Of a stretch of 64,000 nucleotides of DNA, positions 34,736-43,376 are shown piece by piece. Source of the DNA: Streptomyces sp. ADI95-17 (lineage in GTDB: Bacteria; Actinomycetota; Actinomycetes; Streptomycetales; Streptomycetaceae). Location: NCBI RefSeq assembly GCF_003846175.1, contig NZ_ML123048.1, positions 836,830-900,829 of the forward strand, written 5' to 3'. How positions within the stretch are numbered: position 1 is the first letter of the stretch; every line of letters starts with the position of its first letter. The position numbers and the translations under genes were made by a program. The notes below the pieces were generated by a model, which was given only the letters and a program-made list of their open reading frames with translations, ran no database searches and was not told where the DNA came from.

Positions 34736-35320
34736 TCAGGCCCGTCGGCCGAGCATCGCGAGCAGTCGGGTCTGCGGGTCGGCGTCCGGCGCGGTCTCCA
34801 CGGGCGCGTCGAACAGTCCGCTCCCCGAGAGGTCCTTCGCGTACGGCCCGACCTCGCGGCGGGTGAAGTCGACCAGCCGGGCGGGCAGCCGCTCGTCGGC
34901 GCCGATCGCCCGGGCCAGGTCCCAGGCGTGCACCACCGCGTCGGCCACCATCTGGGCGCAGTAGGCGTCGGCGGCGGTGTCCCCGTACGAGAGGTTCACC
35001 GTCCTCTCCAGCGCGCCCGGCGCCTCGAACGCCCTGCGCGCCCCGGCCGCCGCCCGGTCCCACACGGCCACGGGGTCCTCGCCCAGCACATCGCCCGCGA
35101 AGGCGTCGCCGACCTCGGCGACGGTGCGGCCCTCGGTGACGAGCGGCGGCACCCAGAGCTGTTCGGAGGTGAGATGGGCGACCAGGTCCCGGACGGTCCA
35201 TTCGGTGCACGGAGTGGGCGCGGACCACTGGTCCTCGCGCACCGCGTGCACCCGGTCGGTGAAGAGCCGGAGCGCCTCGCCGTGGCGTTCGAGGAGTTCA
35301 CTTGCGGAGACAGATGCCAT
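34736..35320 (-). CDS. TIGR03086-like metal-binding protein (mycothiol-dependent isomerase superfamily)
   Basis: A 194-residue DinB-like four-helix-bundle protein of the group related to mycothiol-dependent maleylpyruvate isomerase. Probable metal ligands are the His in TVRDLVAHLTSEQ and the His in ADAVVHAWDLARA, and TPCTEW is the family's typical N-terminal signature. Function is unassigned; many relatives are presumed mycothiol-dependent enzymes. The ATG at 35320 gives the normal family length; the longer in-frame start at 35482 would add a non-conserved 54 residues. It diverges from the methyltransferase gene. Confidence 0.85.
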   Translation of the reverse strand: MASVSASELLERHGEALRLFTDRVHAVREDQWSAPTPCTEWTVRDLVAHLTSEQLWVPPLVTEGRTVAEVGDAFAGDVLGEDPVAVWDRAAAGARRAFEAPGALERTVNLSYGDTAADAYCAQMVADAVVHAWDLARAIGADERLPARLVDFTRREVGPYAKDLSGSGLFDAPVETAPDADPQTRLLAMLGRRA

Positions 35321-35480
35321 ACGTCCACTCTTCCCGGCCCGGCGCCCGGGCGCGAGCGGGAGTTGCCCATATGGCAAGACGCGTATCTCATACTTCGACA
35401 CTCCGGCGTACGGTGACGGGTACCGATCAGCGCTTCGCGGCCCGCGGTCGCGGCCGCGTTCCGAGAAAGGATCCACGGCC

Positions 35481-36290
35481 ATGCCGAAGGAGACCGCCGT
35501 CTACACCCACGGCCACCACGAGTCGGTGCTGCGCTCGCATCGCTGGCGCACCGCCGCCAACTCCGCGGCCTATCTGCTCGACGAGCTCCGCCCCGGCCTT
35601 ACCGTGCTGGACGTGGGCTGCGGCCCGGGCACCATCACCGCGGATCTGGCCGCGCTGGTGGCCCCCGGCCGGGTGACCGCCGTCGACACCACCGAGGAGA
35701 TCCTGTCCCGGGCGGCCGAGGCCGCGGCCGAACGCGGCCTGGAGAACGTCGAGTTCGCCACCGCCGATGTGCACGCCCTGGACTTCCCCGACGACTCCTT
35801 CGACGTCGTCCACGCCCACCAGGTCCTCCAGCACGTGGGCGACCCGGTGCAGGCGCTGCGCGAGATGCGGCGCGTCTGCCGCCCCGGCGGCGTCGTCGCG
35901 GCCCGCGACAGCGACTACGCGGCGATGGCCTGGTACCCGCAGGTGCCCGGCCTGGACCACTGGCTGGACCTCTACCGCCAGGTGGCCCGCGCCAACGGCG
36001 GCGAGCCGGACGCGGGCCGCCGGCTGCTCTCCTGGGCCCGCCGGGCCGGTTTCACCGACATCACCCCGACCGCCGCCAACTGGTGCTTCGCCACCCCGGA
36101 GAGCAGGGCCTGGTGGAGCGGCATGTGGGCGGACCGCACGGTCGGTTCGGCGTACGCGAGGATGGCCGTCGACGGCGGCCGTGCGAGCACCGGGGAACTG
36201 GCGGAGATCGCCGCCGCATGGCACGAGTGGGGCGCGGCGGACGACGCCTGGTTCATGGTCCCGCACGGCGAGGTGCTCTGCCGGGCCTGA
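35481..36290 (+). CDS. Class I SAM-dependent methyltransferase
   Basis: A 269-residue enzyme of the UbiE/Methyltransf_11 type. Motif I is VLDVGCGPGTITADL, acidic loop VDTTEEIL, then ATADVHALDFPDDSFDVVHAHQVLQH and the post-motif LREMRRVCRPGGVVAARD. Substrate unknown; the family methylates quinones, lipids and small molecules. Start ATG at 35481 follows GAAAGGATCC. The VOC gene lies 61 bases downstream in the same direction. Confidence 0.92.
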   Translation: MPKETAVYTHGHHESVLRSHRWRTAANSAAYLLDELRPGLTVLDVGCGPGTITADLAALVAPGRVTAVDTTEEILSRAAEAAAERGLENVEFATADVHALDFPDDSFDVVHAHQVLQHVGDPVQALREMRRVCRPGGVVAARDSDYAAMAWYPQVPGLDHWLDLYRQVARANGGEPDAGRRLLSWARRAGFTDITPTAANWCFATPESRAWWSGMWADRTVGSAYARMAVDGGRASTGELAEIAAAWHEWGAADDAWFMVPHGEVLCRA

Positions 36291-36351
36291 GCACGCCGCC
36301 CCTCCGCCGAATCGATCACACGCCCATGTGCCGCCAACTACCCTTGTGCGC

Positions 36352-36708
36352 ATGGACATTCTGGGAACCACGCTGCGTATCTGCGTCGACGACCTGGAGG
36401 CCGCGGTGGCCTTCTACGAGGACCTCACGGGCAGTTCGGCGCTCCGTTTCGAGCGCGGTGGGGTCTCGGTCGCCGCGATCAGCTGCTTTCTCCTGATGAG
36501 CGGCCCGGAGTCGGAGCTGAAGATCCTGCGCAAGGTGACGGCGACCATCGCGGTCAAGGACGTCGACGACGCGCACGCCTCCCTCAGCCGGGTCGGCGCC
36601 CGGATCATCGCGGGTCCGGTGCCGACGCCGGTCGGCCGCAATCTGATCGCGGTGCACCCGGACGGATCGGTCTTCGAGTACGTAGACCGGGTGCCGTCCG
36701 GCCGGTGA
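36352..36708 (+). CDS. VOC-family (glyoxalase-like) protein
   Basis: A 118-residue vicinal-oxygen-chelate fold protein with paired beta-alpha-beta-beta-beta units: TLRICVDDLEAAVAFYEDLTG opens it and PVPTPVGRNLIAVHPDGSVFEYVD closes it. The final Glu is a usual metal ligand position, but the other ligands are not obvious, so it may bind rather than catalyse. Start is ATG at 36352; GTG six bases earlier is also possible. Confidence 0.85.
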   Translation: MDILGTTLRICVDDLEAAVAFYEDLTGSSALRFERGGVSVAAISCFLLMSGPESELKILRKVTATIAVKDVDDAHASLSRVGARIIAGPVPTPVGRNLIAVHPDGSVFEYVDRVPSGR

Positions 36709-36735
36709 GGGCCGGACGGCACCGGTGCGGGACCG

Positions 36736-38706
36736 TCAGCGCTCGGGGCGCATCCGGAAGTTGTACCGGTCGGGCAGCGGCTCGTCCGTGATCCCGGCCC
36801 ACACCTCGTCCAGGATCTGCGCGCCCTCACGCAGATCCTCGACCTCGAAGCCCTCGTCGAAGACGGCGCGGGCGGCGGCCCGGTCGTCCTCGGCGATCAG
36901 CAGCCGGGCCTCCAGCAGACGGAACCGGCCACGCTGCCGGATCGCGGGCGGCAGGGCGGCCCATACGGACCGCGCCGCCGCGGGGCGCCCGGCCGTCAGC
37001 AGTGCCTCCAGCGCCTCCCGGCCCAGCGCCGCCGCGGCCGCCGTCCATGCCTCATCCTCGTCGCGGCGCTCCGCGCACAGGTTGTCGAACGCCTCGCCGT
37101 AGAGATCCGCGGCCCGGTCCCGCTGCCGGCCCTCCTCGGCGGCGACCGCGAGACACCGCAGCAGCGGCCAGCGGGACGGGGCGAGCACCAGTCCGCGCTC
37201 CCAGCTGCGGACCGCCTGGGCTCGGTCGCCGGCATGCCACTGGGCGACGCCCAGGTGGTATTCGGTGAGGGGTTCGGCGGGGGCCGTCTCCAGCATGTCG
37301 CGCCAGTGCGGGGAGACCATGGAAGGGCCGGGCGGGACCGCCCGGCGCGGCTCGGGGAAGGTGCCCTGGTCCAGCAACTCCAGCCAGGGCTGCTGCTGTT
37401 CACCGAGGGTGGAGTCGGCGAACGGGGTGCCGGGAAGCTCGTACTTGCCCCGCCTGACCTCCAGCGCGCCCCAGCCCGATCCGGTGGCGAGCGACTCGCC
37501 GGGTTCGGTGTCGGCGAAGGGGCGCCAGGCGTCGTGGGCGGCCTCGACATCGGCCCGCGGCAGCACCTCGGCGAGCCGCTGCTCGGTCTCGGCGCGGGCC
37601 GCCGCCCAGTCCTCGCCGTGCACGGTGAGCGGGTCCGCGGACAGCGGCCCGTACGACTCCAGCCAGCTGAACTCGGCACCCGGTTCGAGGGGGACGTGCT
37701 CCAGCTGGGTGCGGGCGAGCCCGGCCTGGATCTCTGCGTATCCGACGGTGCCGGGCTCGGTCAGCCACTCCTGCCAGCGCCGCCCGCCGGCGCCGCTGCC
37801 CCAGAGGAACAGCTTCCGGCCGCGCAGCAGATCGGTCGACGTCTGGACGAGCCCGTGGCCGTCCTCGTCGAGCGAGGCTATCCAGCGGCGGGCGCCGTCG
37901 GGCACCTCGTAGAAGTAGTCGGCGGGGAATTCGCCGCGCAGCGGGTACGTCCGGTCGACGGAACCGGACACCGGGACCGGGACCCGGGTCAGGGTCCGTT
38001 CGTACCCGAAGTGCCAGGCCTCGTCGGCGGGGGCGAGGACGCGGGTGCGTTCGCCTTCGGGGACGGCGATGTTGGACCACCAGTACACCGGTGCGGTGTT
38101 TTCGTGCGGATTGCGGATCCGTACGCCGACGTGCAGGAAGTCGGAGTCCTCCGGCAGCCACAGGTCCACCTGGAACGGCAGGTCGCGCAGCCGCTCCCAC
38201 TCCCAGAGGCGGACCATCTCACCGCCGTCGGGCGCGGGGACCCGGGCCGCGTGGAGCGGAGCGCAGGACAGCGCGGTGTGGCCCGTGGCGCCGATGTTCC
38301 ATTCGATTCCGCCGGAGAACCAGGCGCCGTTGAGCGCGAAGTCGGCGGGCTGCAGAACGGGGTTGCGGTAGAGGAGTTCCCGGCCGGTCGGCTTGTGGTG
38401 GAGGGAGTGGACGCGGCCGCCGAGACCGGGCAGCACGGTGGCCCGCAGCCGGTCGTTCTCGATGACGATCGCGTCGAGTGCGGTGGGGGTGCGCTCGCGC
38501 CCGTAGCCGTCGAGGATGCGTGCCGGCAGCACGGTGGACAGCGGTTGAAAGCCGATCTGGCGTGCCATGTCACGTGGCAGTGCGGCCCGGTCGCGTTCGT
38601 CGACCACATGCGTCTCGTCGAGCGGCCGCAGCGCGGGCAGCGGATTCTCCGGGCCCAGCGGCCCGGCGGGCAGAGTCAGTACGGTACGTCGCACGGTCGT
38701 GGCCAA
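36736..38706 (-). CDS. DUF5107 protein with C-terminal TPR region
   Basis: A 656-residue protein. The N-terminal two thirds carry a large beta-sandwich region like aldose-epimerase or galactose mutarotase folds (VLPGLGGRVHSLHHKPTGRELLY, ALNGAWFSGGIEWN, LWLPEDSDFLHVGVRIRNP), which is DUF5107. The C-terminal third has helical repeats (YHLGVAQWHAGDRAQAVRSW, ADLYGEAFDNLC) of TPR type. It probably acts on or senses sugars in the cytoplasm. I start at TTG 38706, with GAGG six bases upstream, because the adjacent longer start has a non-conserved leader. Substrate unknown. Confidence 0.82.
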   Translation of the reverse strand: MATTVRRTVLTLPAGPLGPENPLPALRPLDETHVVDERDRAALPRDMARQIGFQPLSTVLPARILDGYGRERTPTALDAIVIENDRLRATVLPGLGGRVHSLHHKPTGRELLYRNPVLQPADFALNGAWFSGGIEWNIGATGHTALSCAPLHAARVPAPDGGEMVRLWEWERLRDLPFQVDLWLPEDSDFLHVGVRIRNPHENTAPVYWWSNIAVPEGERTRVLAPADEAWHFGYERTLTRVPVPVSGSVDRTYPLRGEFPADYFYEVPDGARRWIASLDEDGHGLVQTSTDLLRGRKLFLWGSGAGGRRWQEWLTEPGTVGYAEIQAGLARTQLEHVPLEPGAEFSWLESYGPLSADPLTVHGEDWAAARAETEQRLAEVLPRADVEAAHDAWRPFADTEPGESLATGSGWGALEVRRGKYELPGTPFADSTLGEQQQPWLELLDQGTFPEPRRAVPPGPSMVSPHWRDMLETAPAEPLTEYHLGVAQWHAGDRAQAVRSWERGLVLAPSRWPLLRCLAVAAEEGRQRDRAADLYGEAFDNLCAERRDEDEAWTAAAAALGREALEALLTAGRPAAARSVWAALPPAIRQRGRFRLLEARLLIAEDDRAAARAVFDEGFEVEDLREGAQILDEVWAGITDEPLPDRYNFRMRPER

Positions 38707-38957
38707 GGCAACCTCGCTCCCTCGCGCGGGCCGCCACAGGTCCGGGCGCCCCCCGATGACCATGGAACACGCTCGACAACGCCCTGGCCAGGGGCTTCGC
38801 CGTCAGACTTCGGCAAATACCCGGCGGAGGCGTTCCCCGGGGCCGGCTCCCGATAATTCGGGTGCGCAGCGCCCACGCCGCCGTAGCCTTGGCCCTCGAC
38901 GGGATCAGTGGCATCGGCCGACGCGCCGTGCCCGAACGGAACGCGGAGCGGAACACG

Positions 38958-39299
38958 ATGAGCACCCAGCACACCTACCGAGTGATCGTGCGCGGCACCT
39001 GGGACGGTCCGACGGACGAGGCCCGTGCCCGGCTGCTGTCCGAGGTGGACGATCACGGCCTGAGTGCGATGCAGTTCACCGAGGAGGGCTCGCTCACGTA
39101 CGACCGCGTACTCAAGCACTTCAGCTTCCGGTACGTGGTCGTCTGCGATGCCGAGGACGGCGAGGAGATGGCGGCCGCGATCGCCGAGGACCGGGCCGAG
39201 ACCTACCTCGACGAGCGCGGGTACGGGCATGGCGCACTGCGGTCCACGGTGACGGACATGGACACCATGAAGATCAATTACAAGGGGCGGCGCGGCTAG
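38958..39299 (+). CDS. DUF6204-like small conserved protein
   Basis: A 113-residue cytosolic protein beginning MSTQHTYRVIVRGTWDGPTD with a beta-alpha-beta pattern and ending DMDTMKINYKGRRG. I associate it with DUF6204, a Streptomyces family of unknown function, from memory. No signal peptide, no catalytic motif. It diverges from the DUF5107 gene. Confidence 0.8.
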   Translation: MSTQHTYRVIVRGTWDGPTDEARARLLSEVDDHGLSAMQFTEEGSLTYDRVLKHFSFRYVVVCDAEDGEEMAAAIAEDRAETYLDERGYGHGALRSTVTDMDTMKINYKGRRG

Positions 39300-39618
39300 G
39301 AACTCCCGTTCGGATCACGCCGGGCTCGCGGGGTCCGCGGAAGCCGTCATCGTGGTCGTGCTGTGTGTGGTCGTCGCGCCGCCGGCCACGTTGCTGATCC
39401 CGTCGTACGCGCCCGGAGTGCCCGTCTCACCGGGGTGACGGCCTGATCGATCTCCCCAGCTCCCCTTGAGCCCCGGGGCAGTGAGGCGGACCCGCGGCCG
39501 AGGTGGACCCCCGTGGCGCGGATGCGGCGTCCGGCCCGGAGCCGGCGTCCGGCAGCACTTCGCCCCGCCGGAGGACCGGCGGGGCGAAGTCCTGAGGCCG
39601 GGCCCCGGGGTTCGTGGG
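39300..39618. other. 319-bp convergent gap
   Basis: Between the DUF6204 gene and the surface-protein gene. The right end holds a strong terminator hairpin. A hydrophobic reading frame ending at 39438 has no good start and overlaps the previous gene, so I do not call it. Nothing else is seen. Confidence 0.45.
39557..39590 (-). terminator. Perfect 14-bp hairpin after the thioester protein gene
   Basis: ACTTCGCCCCGCCG pairs exactly with CGGCGGGGCGAAGT across a 6-base loop, 29-62 bases past the leftward stop codon. Confidence 0.85.
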
Positions 39619-41037
39619 CTACTGGCCCGCGGCCTTCTTCCGGCGGAGGAAGAACACGGCGCCGCCGCCGATCACGACGAGGGCCGCCGCGACACCGGCG
39701 ATCATCGGCGTGGCGGAGGAGCTGCCGGTCTCGGCGAGGTCACCGTCGCCGGTGGAGGAGCCGGTGGTCGAACCACCGGTGGCCGGGCTTTCGGACGCGA
39801 CCGGGGAGGGCGACTCGGACGGGGCCACGGTCGGCTTGGTGCCCGGGGTCGCCGTCTTGCAGTCGAGGACGCCCTTGAAGCTCTTCTCGAAGCCGTTCGG
39901 GCCGGTGACGGTGAAGTCGTAGGCCGCGTCCTCGGCGACGGGGACCGTCAGCGTCTTGGTCCCACCGGCGGGAACGGTGTACTTCGTGCCCTTGAGGTCG
40001 AAGGTCCAGTCCTCGTCACCCTCGTTGGTGGCGAGGACGCTCACCCCGCCCTTCACGCAGTCGTTGGCGACCGAGACGGCCGGGACCGCGCCCTTCTTCG
40101 CCCATGCGGCGGTGGCCTTGGCGGTGACCGACGAACGGCTGGAGCCCGCCAGGATCAGCGTCTGGCTGGGGCCGTCGATGCTGACGAAGGCCCGCCCGAG
40201 CGGCACTTCGGTGCCGGCCCGGGCGATCAGGTCGGTGGTGCCGTCGGCGGTGCCGGCGGGCACGTCCAGGAAGATCTGGGCGCCGTCGGCCGCGGACTCG
40301 ACCGGCTTGCCGTCCTTGTCGACGATCCGGGAACCGGCCGGGGCACCGGGGGCCAGGGAGAGCGTGGCGGCCGACGAGTTCGTGCCGACGGTGATCGGTC
40401 CGAGCTTGTCACCGGACTTGCCCGCGACGGACGACGGGGAGAGGCTGAGCGACGCCTCGGGCTCCTGCAGGGCTTCCGCCTTGTCGAGGAGGTACTCGGT
40501 GAGCAGCTTGGCGTCGGCATCGGCCGGGGTGGCCGTGACCTTGTCCGAGAAGTGCCAGATCGCTGCCTGCGTGGCCGCGGCGGCGTCGCTCTTGTCGAGG
40601 CCCTTGGCGCCCACCTTGCCGGCCAGGTCGTTCACGCCGACCTTCGGGTAGGAGTTCTCCAGGATCCAGAGGATCTTGCCCGCGTCGGCGTTGTTGTGCA
40701 GCGAGGACTCTCCCCAGCCGACTTCCTTGTAGTCGTAGCCCTGCTTCGCCCCGGTCCGCAGGTCGATGCAGTACGTCGAGAGCGTGCCGCCCTGCTGGAC
40801 GCGCATCTCGAAGAGCCCGGCGCGGCCGACGGACCAGCGGCTGCCGTCCGCCTCCTTGATGTCGACCCGGCCGTAGTCGGTCATGCCGCCGAGCTTCGCC
40901 GTGGCTCCGCCCGTACCCCGGGCGTTGTCGTCCGCTGCCGCGGAACCGGCCGTGGCTATCGCACCTGTCACGACCAGACCCGACGCCAGGGTCGTGGCGG
41001 CCAGGCGGGCAACGCGCCGCCGGAAGATAGAGATCAT
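39619..41037 (-). CDS. Thioester-forming, sortase-anchored surface protein
   Basis: A 472-residue cell-wall protein. A signal peptide (1-about 35, after MISIFRRRVARLAATT) is followed by a thioester domain: the bond-forming Cys is in TYCIDLRTGAKQG and the Gln in AAATQAAIWHF, the Cys-Gln pair that can covalently capture host or environmental amines. An Ig-like region, a Ser/Thr/Pro stalk and the sorting signal LAETG plus TM helix and RRKK tail complete it; LAxTG is used by Streptomyces class E sortases. Start ATG at 41037 has AGGGGAA before it. It lies just downstream of the CIS leftward arm but 265 bases away. Confidence 0.92.
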   Translation of the reverse strand: MISIFRRRVARLAATTLASGLVVTGAIATAGSAAADDNARGTGGATAKLGGMTDYGRVDIKEADGSRWSVGRAGLFEMRVQQGGTLSTYCIDLRTGAKQGYDYKEVGWGESSLHNNADAGKILWILENSYPKVGVNDLAGKVGAKGLDKSDAAAATQAAIWHFSDKVTATPADADAKLLTEYLLDKAEALQEPEASLSLSPSSVAGKSGDKLGPITVGTNSSAATLSLAPGAPAGSRIVDKDGKPVESAADGAQIFLDVPAGTADGTTDLIARAGTEVPLGRAFVSIDGPSQTLILAGSSRSSVTAKATAAWAKKGAVPAVSVANDCVKGGVSVLATNEGDEDWTFDLKGTKYTVPAGGTKTLTVPVAEDAAYDFTVTGPNGFEKSFKGVLDCKTATPGTKPTVAPSESPSPVASESPATGGSTTGSSTGDGDLAETGSSSATPMIAGVAAALVVIGGGAVFFLRRKKAAGQ

Positions 41038-41302
41038 GAAATTCCCCTCTAGGGCAGGCCACTCCGCGTGGTCATTGCATGCGGAGGTGCCTGCGGAAGA
41101 CTCAAAGGGCATATGGGCGCCCCGAGTACGCCAAATCCTAGAGACGGAAATCCTGCTGCTTCCGGGCCATATGGCTCAGATAAGGATTCCGAGTTGGAAT
41201 CGTGATCAAGAGGGAGGCGGGACACGGAACGTGACAGAGTCGCAGTCATCCTGCCCCTGCCCCCGGCGCTCCGCTCCCCTCCCGACCGTGATCCTGCGGG
41301 TC

Positions 41303-42808
41303 TCAGGTGCGTTTGAAGAACTCGACCTCCCCGACCGCGATCGGCCGCCCCTCGCCCTGGCCTGCCGCGGCCTTCAGCACCAGCTCGACGGACACGACGT
41401 CGCTGATCCCGGTCCGTACCGTCTGCCGGCCCGGCTTGTCGGTGAGTGTGACCGCCTTCTTCCGGACCTCGCCGCCCTCCGTGGTGATGACCAGTTCGGC
41501 CTTAGTGGGCCTGGCCCCCTGCCGGAATTCCTCGGGCTTCGTCGACACGCCCGTGTACACCACGACGCCGACCAGCCGGAAGGGCTTCTCGAAGACACAC
41601 GTCAGCGACGAGCCGAGGGTGGGCGCGCCCCAGTACCTGTTGGTCAGCCCGTCGATGGCGGCGGATGCCGGGTGGCCGGGGGCGTGGGCACTCGCGGTGG
41701 CATCGGCCGGGCTGATCTCCGCCGTGCCGCCGAGTTTGTCCCGTACGTCCTCGAAGACGTAGCGCCCGGCGGGTACGAGCAGGAAGCCCGCGATCAGGAG
41801 CCCGACGACCACCAGCGCCAGCACGGTCCGCCGCAGCGCCCGGCCCGATCCGTTCCTCACCCGGCGGCGGAACGGCCACACCGTGCGCCACCAGGGCAGC
41901 GGTGCGGGCTGCTCCCGGGTCTGCAGCGGTGCGGCGCAGCGGCGGCAGAACTTGCGTCCCGGCAGGTTCGGGGTGCCGCATGCCGGGCACGGCGGCCCGT
42001 CCGGCTCCTCGTCCGCCGCCACGGGCCGCACGACGGGCCGCCGGACGATCGGCTGTGCCGGCTGCACCGCGCCCACCTGCTCGTCCGCAGCCGGTGAGTC
42101 CGGCCGTACGGGGGCCGGTTGCGCCGGCCGTTCCGGTCGTACGGGGGCGGGCTGGGGCGGTCGCGCGGGCGGCCGGGGTGCCGGTACGGGCGGTCGCGCG
42201 GGCGGCGACGGTGCCGGTACGGGCGGGGCGGACGGTGGCCCGGCGGGGGCCAGGGCCGGTGGCTCGGGGCGTGCGGAGGGCGGGGCTCCGGCCGAGGACG
42301 GTGCGGGCTCCGGGGCGGGACCGGCCGCAGGCCCGGGCGGAGTACCGACCGCGGGCTCGGCTGTCGGGCGCGGCGGTGCTGATGGCCCGGCAGGACCCGC
42401 CGCCGGAGCGGCCGGTTCCGTCGCGGGGCCGGCGGGCTCGGTCCTGGGACCGGCGGGTTCTGTTGTGGGACGGGCTGGTTCGGTACTGGGACGGGCAGGC
42501 TCGGTCCTGGGACCGGCCGGTTCTTTTGCGGGACGGGCTGGTTCGGTACTTGGACCGGCCGGTTCGGCCGCGGTGCCGGAAGGCTCCGTCGCCGGGGCGA
42601 CGGGTTCCGCCGTGGGAGCGACGGGCTCCGTCGCCGGAGCGGTGGGTTCCGTCGTCGGGGCGGTGGGTTCCGTCGTCGGGGCGGCGGGCTCAGCCGTGGC
42701 GGGGGGCGTTCGCGGCGTCCGGGAGGACCAGCCCAGGTAGGAGCCGCAGTTCCCGCAGAATTCGTCGTCCTCGCGGTTGGCGGAACCGCACGCCGGACAC
42801 GAGCGCAT
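41303..42808 (-). CDS. CIS-linked bitopic membrane protein with two zinc ribbons (CisA-like)
   Basis: A 501-residue protein at the end of the CIS leftward arm, 4 bases after the baseplate I gene. Zinc ribbon 1 uses C4, C7, C18 and C21; a 100-residue run of xTEPxxP heptads (38-136) and a further Pro/Ala region lead to zinc ribbon 2 (C274, C277, C288, C291). A basic segment (RRRVRNGSGRALRR) precedes one TM helix at about 328-346, and residues 365-501 look like a discoidin/F5-8 type beta-sandwich (ASAAIDGLTNRYWGA...FKRT). Orientation by the positive-inside rule puts ribbons in the cytoplasm and the sandwich outside. Streptomyces CIS have a membrane protein, CisA, reported to dock the particle; this is a plausible homologue but I could not compare. 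Confidence 0.75.
   Translation of the reverse strand: MRSCPACGSANREDDEFCGNCGSYLGWSSRTPRTPPATAEPAAPTTEPTAPTTEPTAPATEPVAPTAEPVAPATEPSGTAAEPAGPSTEPARPAKEPAGPRTEPARPSTEPARPTTEPAGPRTEPAGPATEPAAPAAGPAGPSAPPRPTAEPAVGTPPGPAAGPAPEPAPSSAGAPPSARPEPPALAPAGPPSAPPVPAPSPPARPPVPAPRPPARPPQPAPVRPERPAQPAPVRPDSPAADEQVGAVQPAQPIVRRPVVRPVAADEEPDGPPCPACGTPNLPGRKFCRRCAAPLQTREQPAPLPWWRTVWPFRRRVRNGSGRALRRTVLALVVVGLLIAGFLLVPAGRYVFEDVRDKLGGTAEISPADATASAHAPGHPASAAIDGLTNRYWGAPTLGSSLTCVFEKPFRLVGVVVYTGVSTKPEEFRQGARPTKAELVITTEGGEVRKKAVTLTDKPGRQTVRTGISDVVSVELVLKAAAGQGEGRPIAVGEVEFFKRT
42401..42691 (-). repeat. About fourteen xTEPxxP heptad repeats
   Basis: A 21-bp coding repeat with drift encodes TTEPTAP, ATEPVAP, STEPARP and similar heptads in the CIS membrane protein. 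The region is predicted disordered. Unit identity at DNA level is high enough that contraction is possible. Confidence 0.85.
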
Positions 42809-42812
42809 CGCG

Positions 42813-43376
42813 TCAGTCTCCTGTCTCGTCCGGTGGGCCCGGCAGGATCTCCACCCGGCTTGTGAGGTGTACGGGGCACGAGGCGGCGACGACGGCCCGG
42901 ACGCGGTCTGCGTCCACCGGTCCGCCGTGCGGTGCCCAGACCCGTACCAGCAGTTCCCCGGTCGGGGCCGGGGGCAGTCCGGTGCCCGGCCGGGACGACC
43001 ACGCGGCGCCGCCGCCGTCCCGGATGTCGGCGCGCACACCGAAGCAGAGCCGTAGTTGTTCGGCCAGTCCGCGGCGGGTGCCGCGCCACCGGTGCAGCTC
43101 GACGGCGCGGGCGACGACGGCCCGGCGCAGCTCCTCGGGCCATGCCGGATCGACCTCGGCGGCCACCCAGGACGACAGCCAGGGCAGGAAGTCGGCCGGG
43201 GTCAGCGCCGGGTCGAAGTAGGCGGGCAGGTTGTCCAGCGTGGACAGGACCGGCGCCAGGACGGTGTCCAGGCCCGCCGTGAACCGCTGGGCCAGGTCGT
43301 CGTCCGCGTACAGCGCGGGCAGCAGCTCGCCGATCGGATAGCGGCTGGGCAGCCCGGGTACGGCAGCTCTGGTCAT
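42813..43376 (-). CDS. cis12: CIS baseplate protein, phage tail protein I-like
   Basis: A 187-residue wedge protein of the P2 gpI/TIGR02242 type. It has the RYPIGELLPALYADDDLAQRF opening, ADFLPWLSSWVAAEVD and the ELHRWRGTRRGLAEQLRL core of the family, then a short beta-rich end. It overlaps the upstream J gene by ATGA and sits 4 bases before the membrane-protein gene. With the J protein it would form the baseplate wedges around the hub. Confidence 0.88.
   Translation of the reverse strand: MTRAAVPGLPSRYPIGELLPALYADDDLAQRFTAGLDTVLAPVLSTLDNLPAYFDPALTPADFLPWLSSWVAAEVDPAWPEELRRAVVARAVELHRWRGTRRGLAEQLRLCFGVRADIRDGGGAAWSSRPGTGLPPAPTGELLVRVWAPHGGPVDADRVRAVVAASCPVHLTSRVEILPGPPDETGD

Noticed and set aside
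39301..39438. Hydrophobic reading frame ending PSYAPGVPVSPG with a possible TM helix
   Set aside because: It runs back into the DUF6204 gene without a credible start or ribosome site and is only 46 codons after that gene's stop. High GC leaves all frames open.
42401..42691. Horizontal transfer of the Pro/Thr repeat region
   Set aside because: Composition is unusual because of the heptad coding repeat, not a different base use, and flanking domains are continuous with it.
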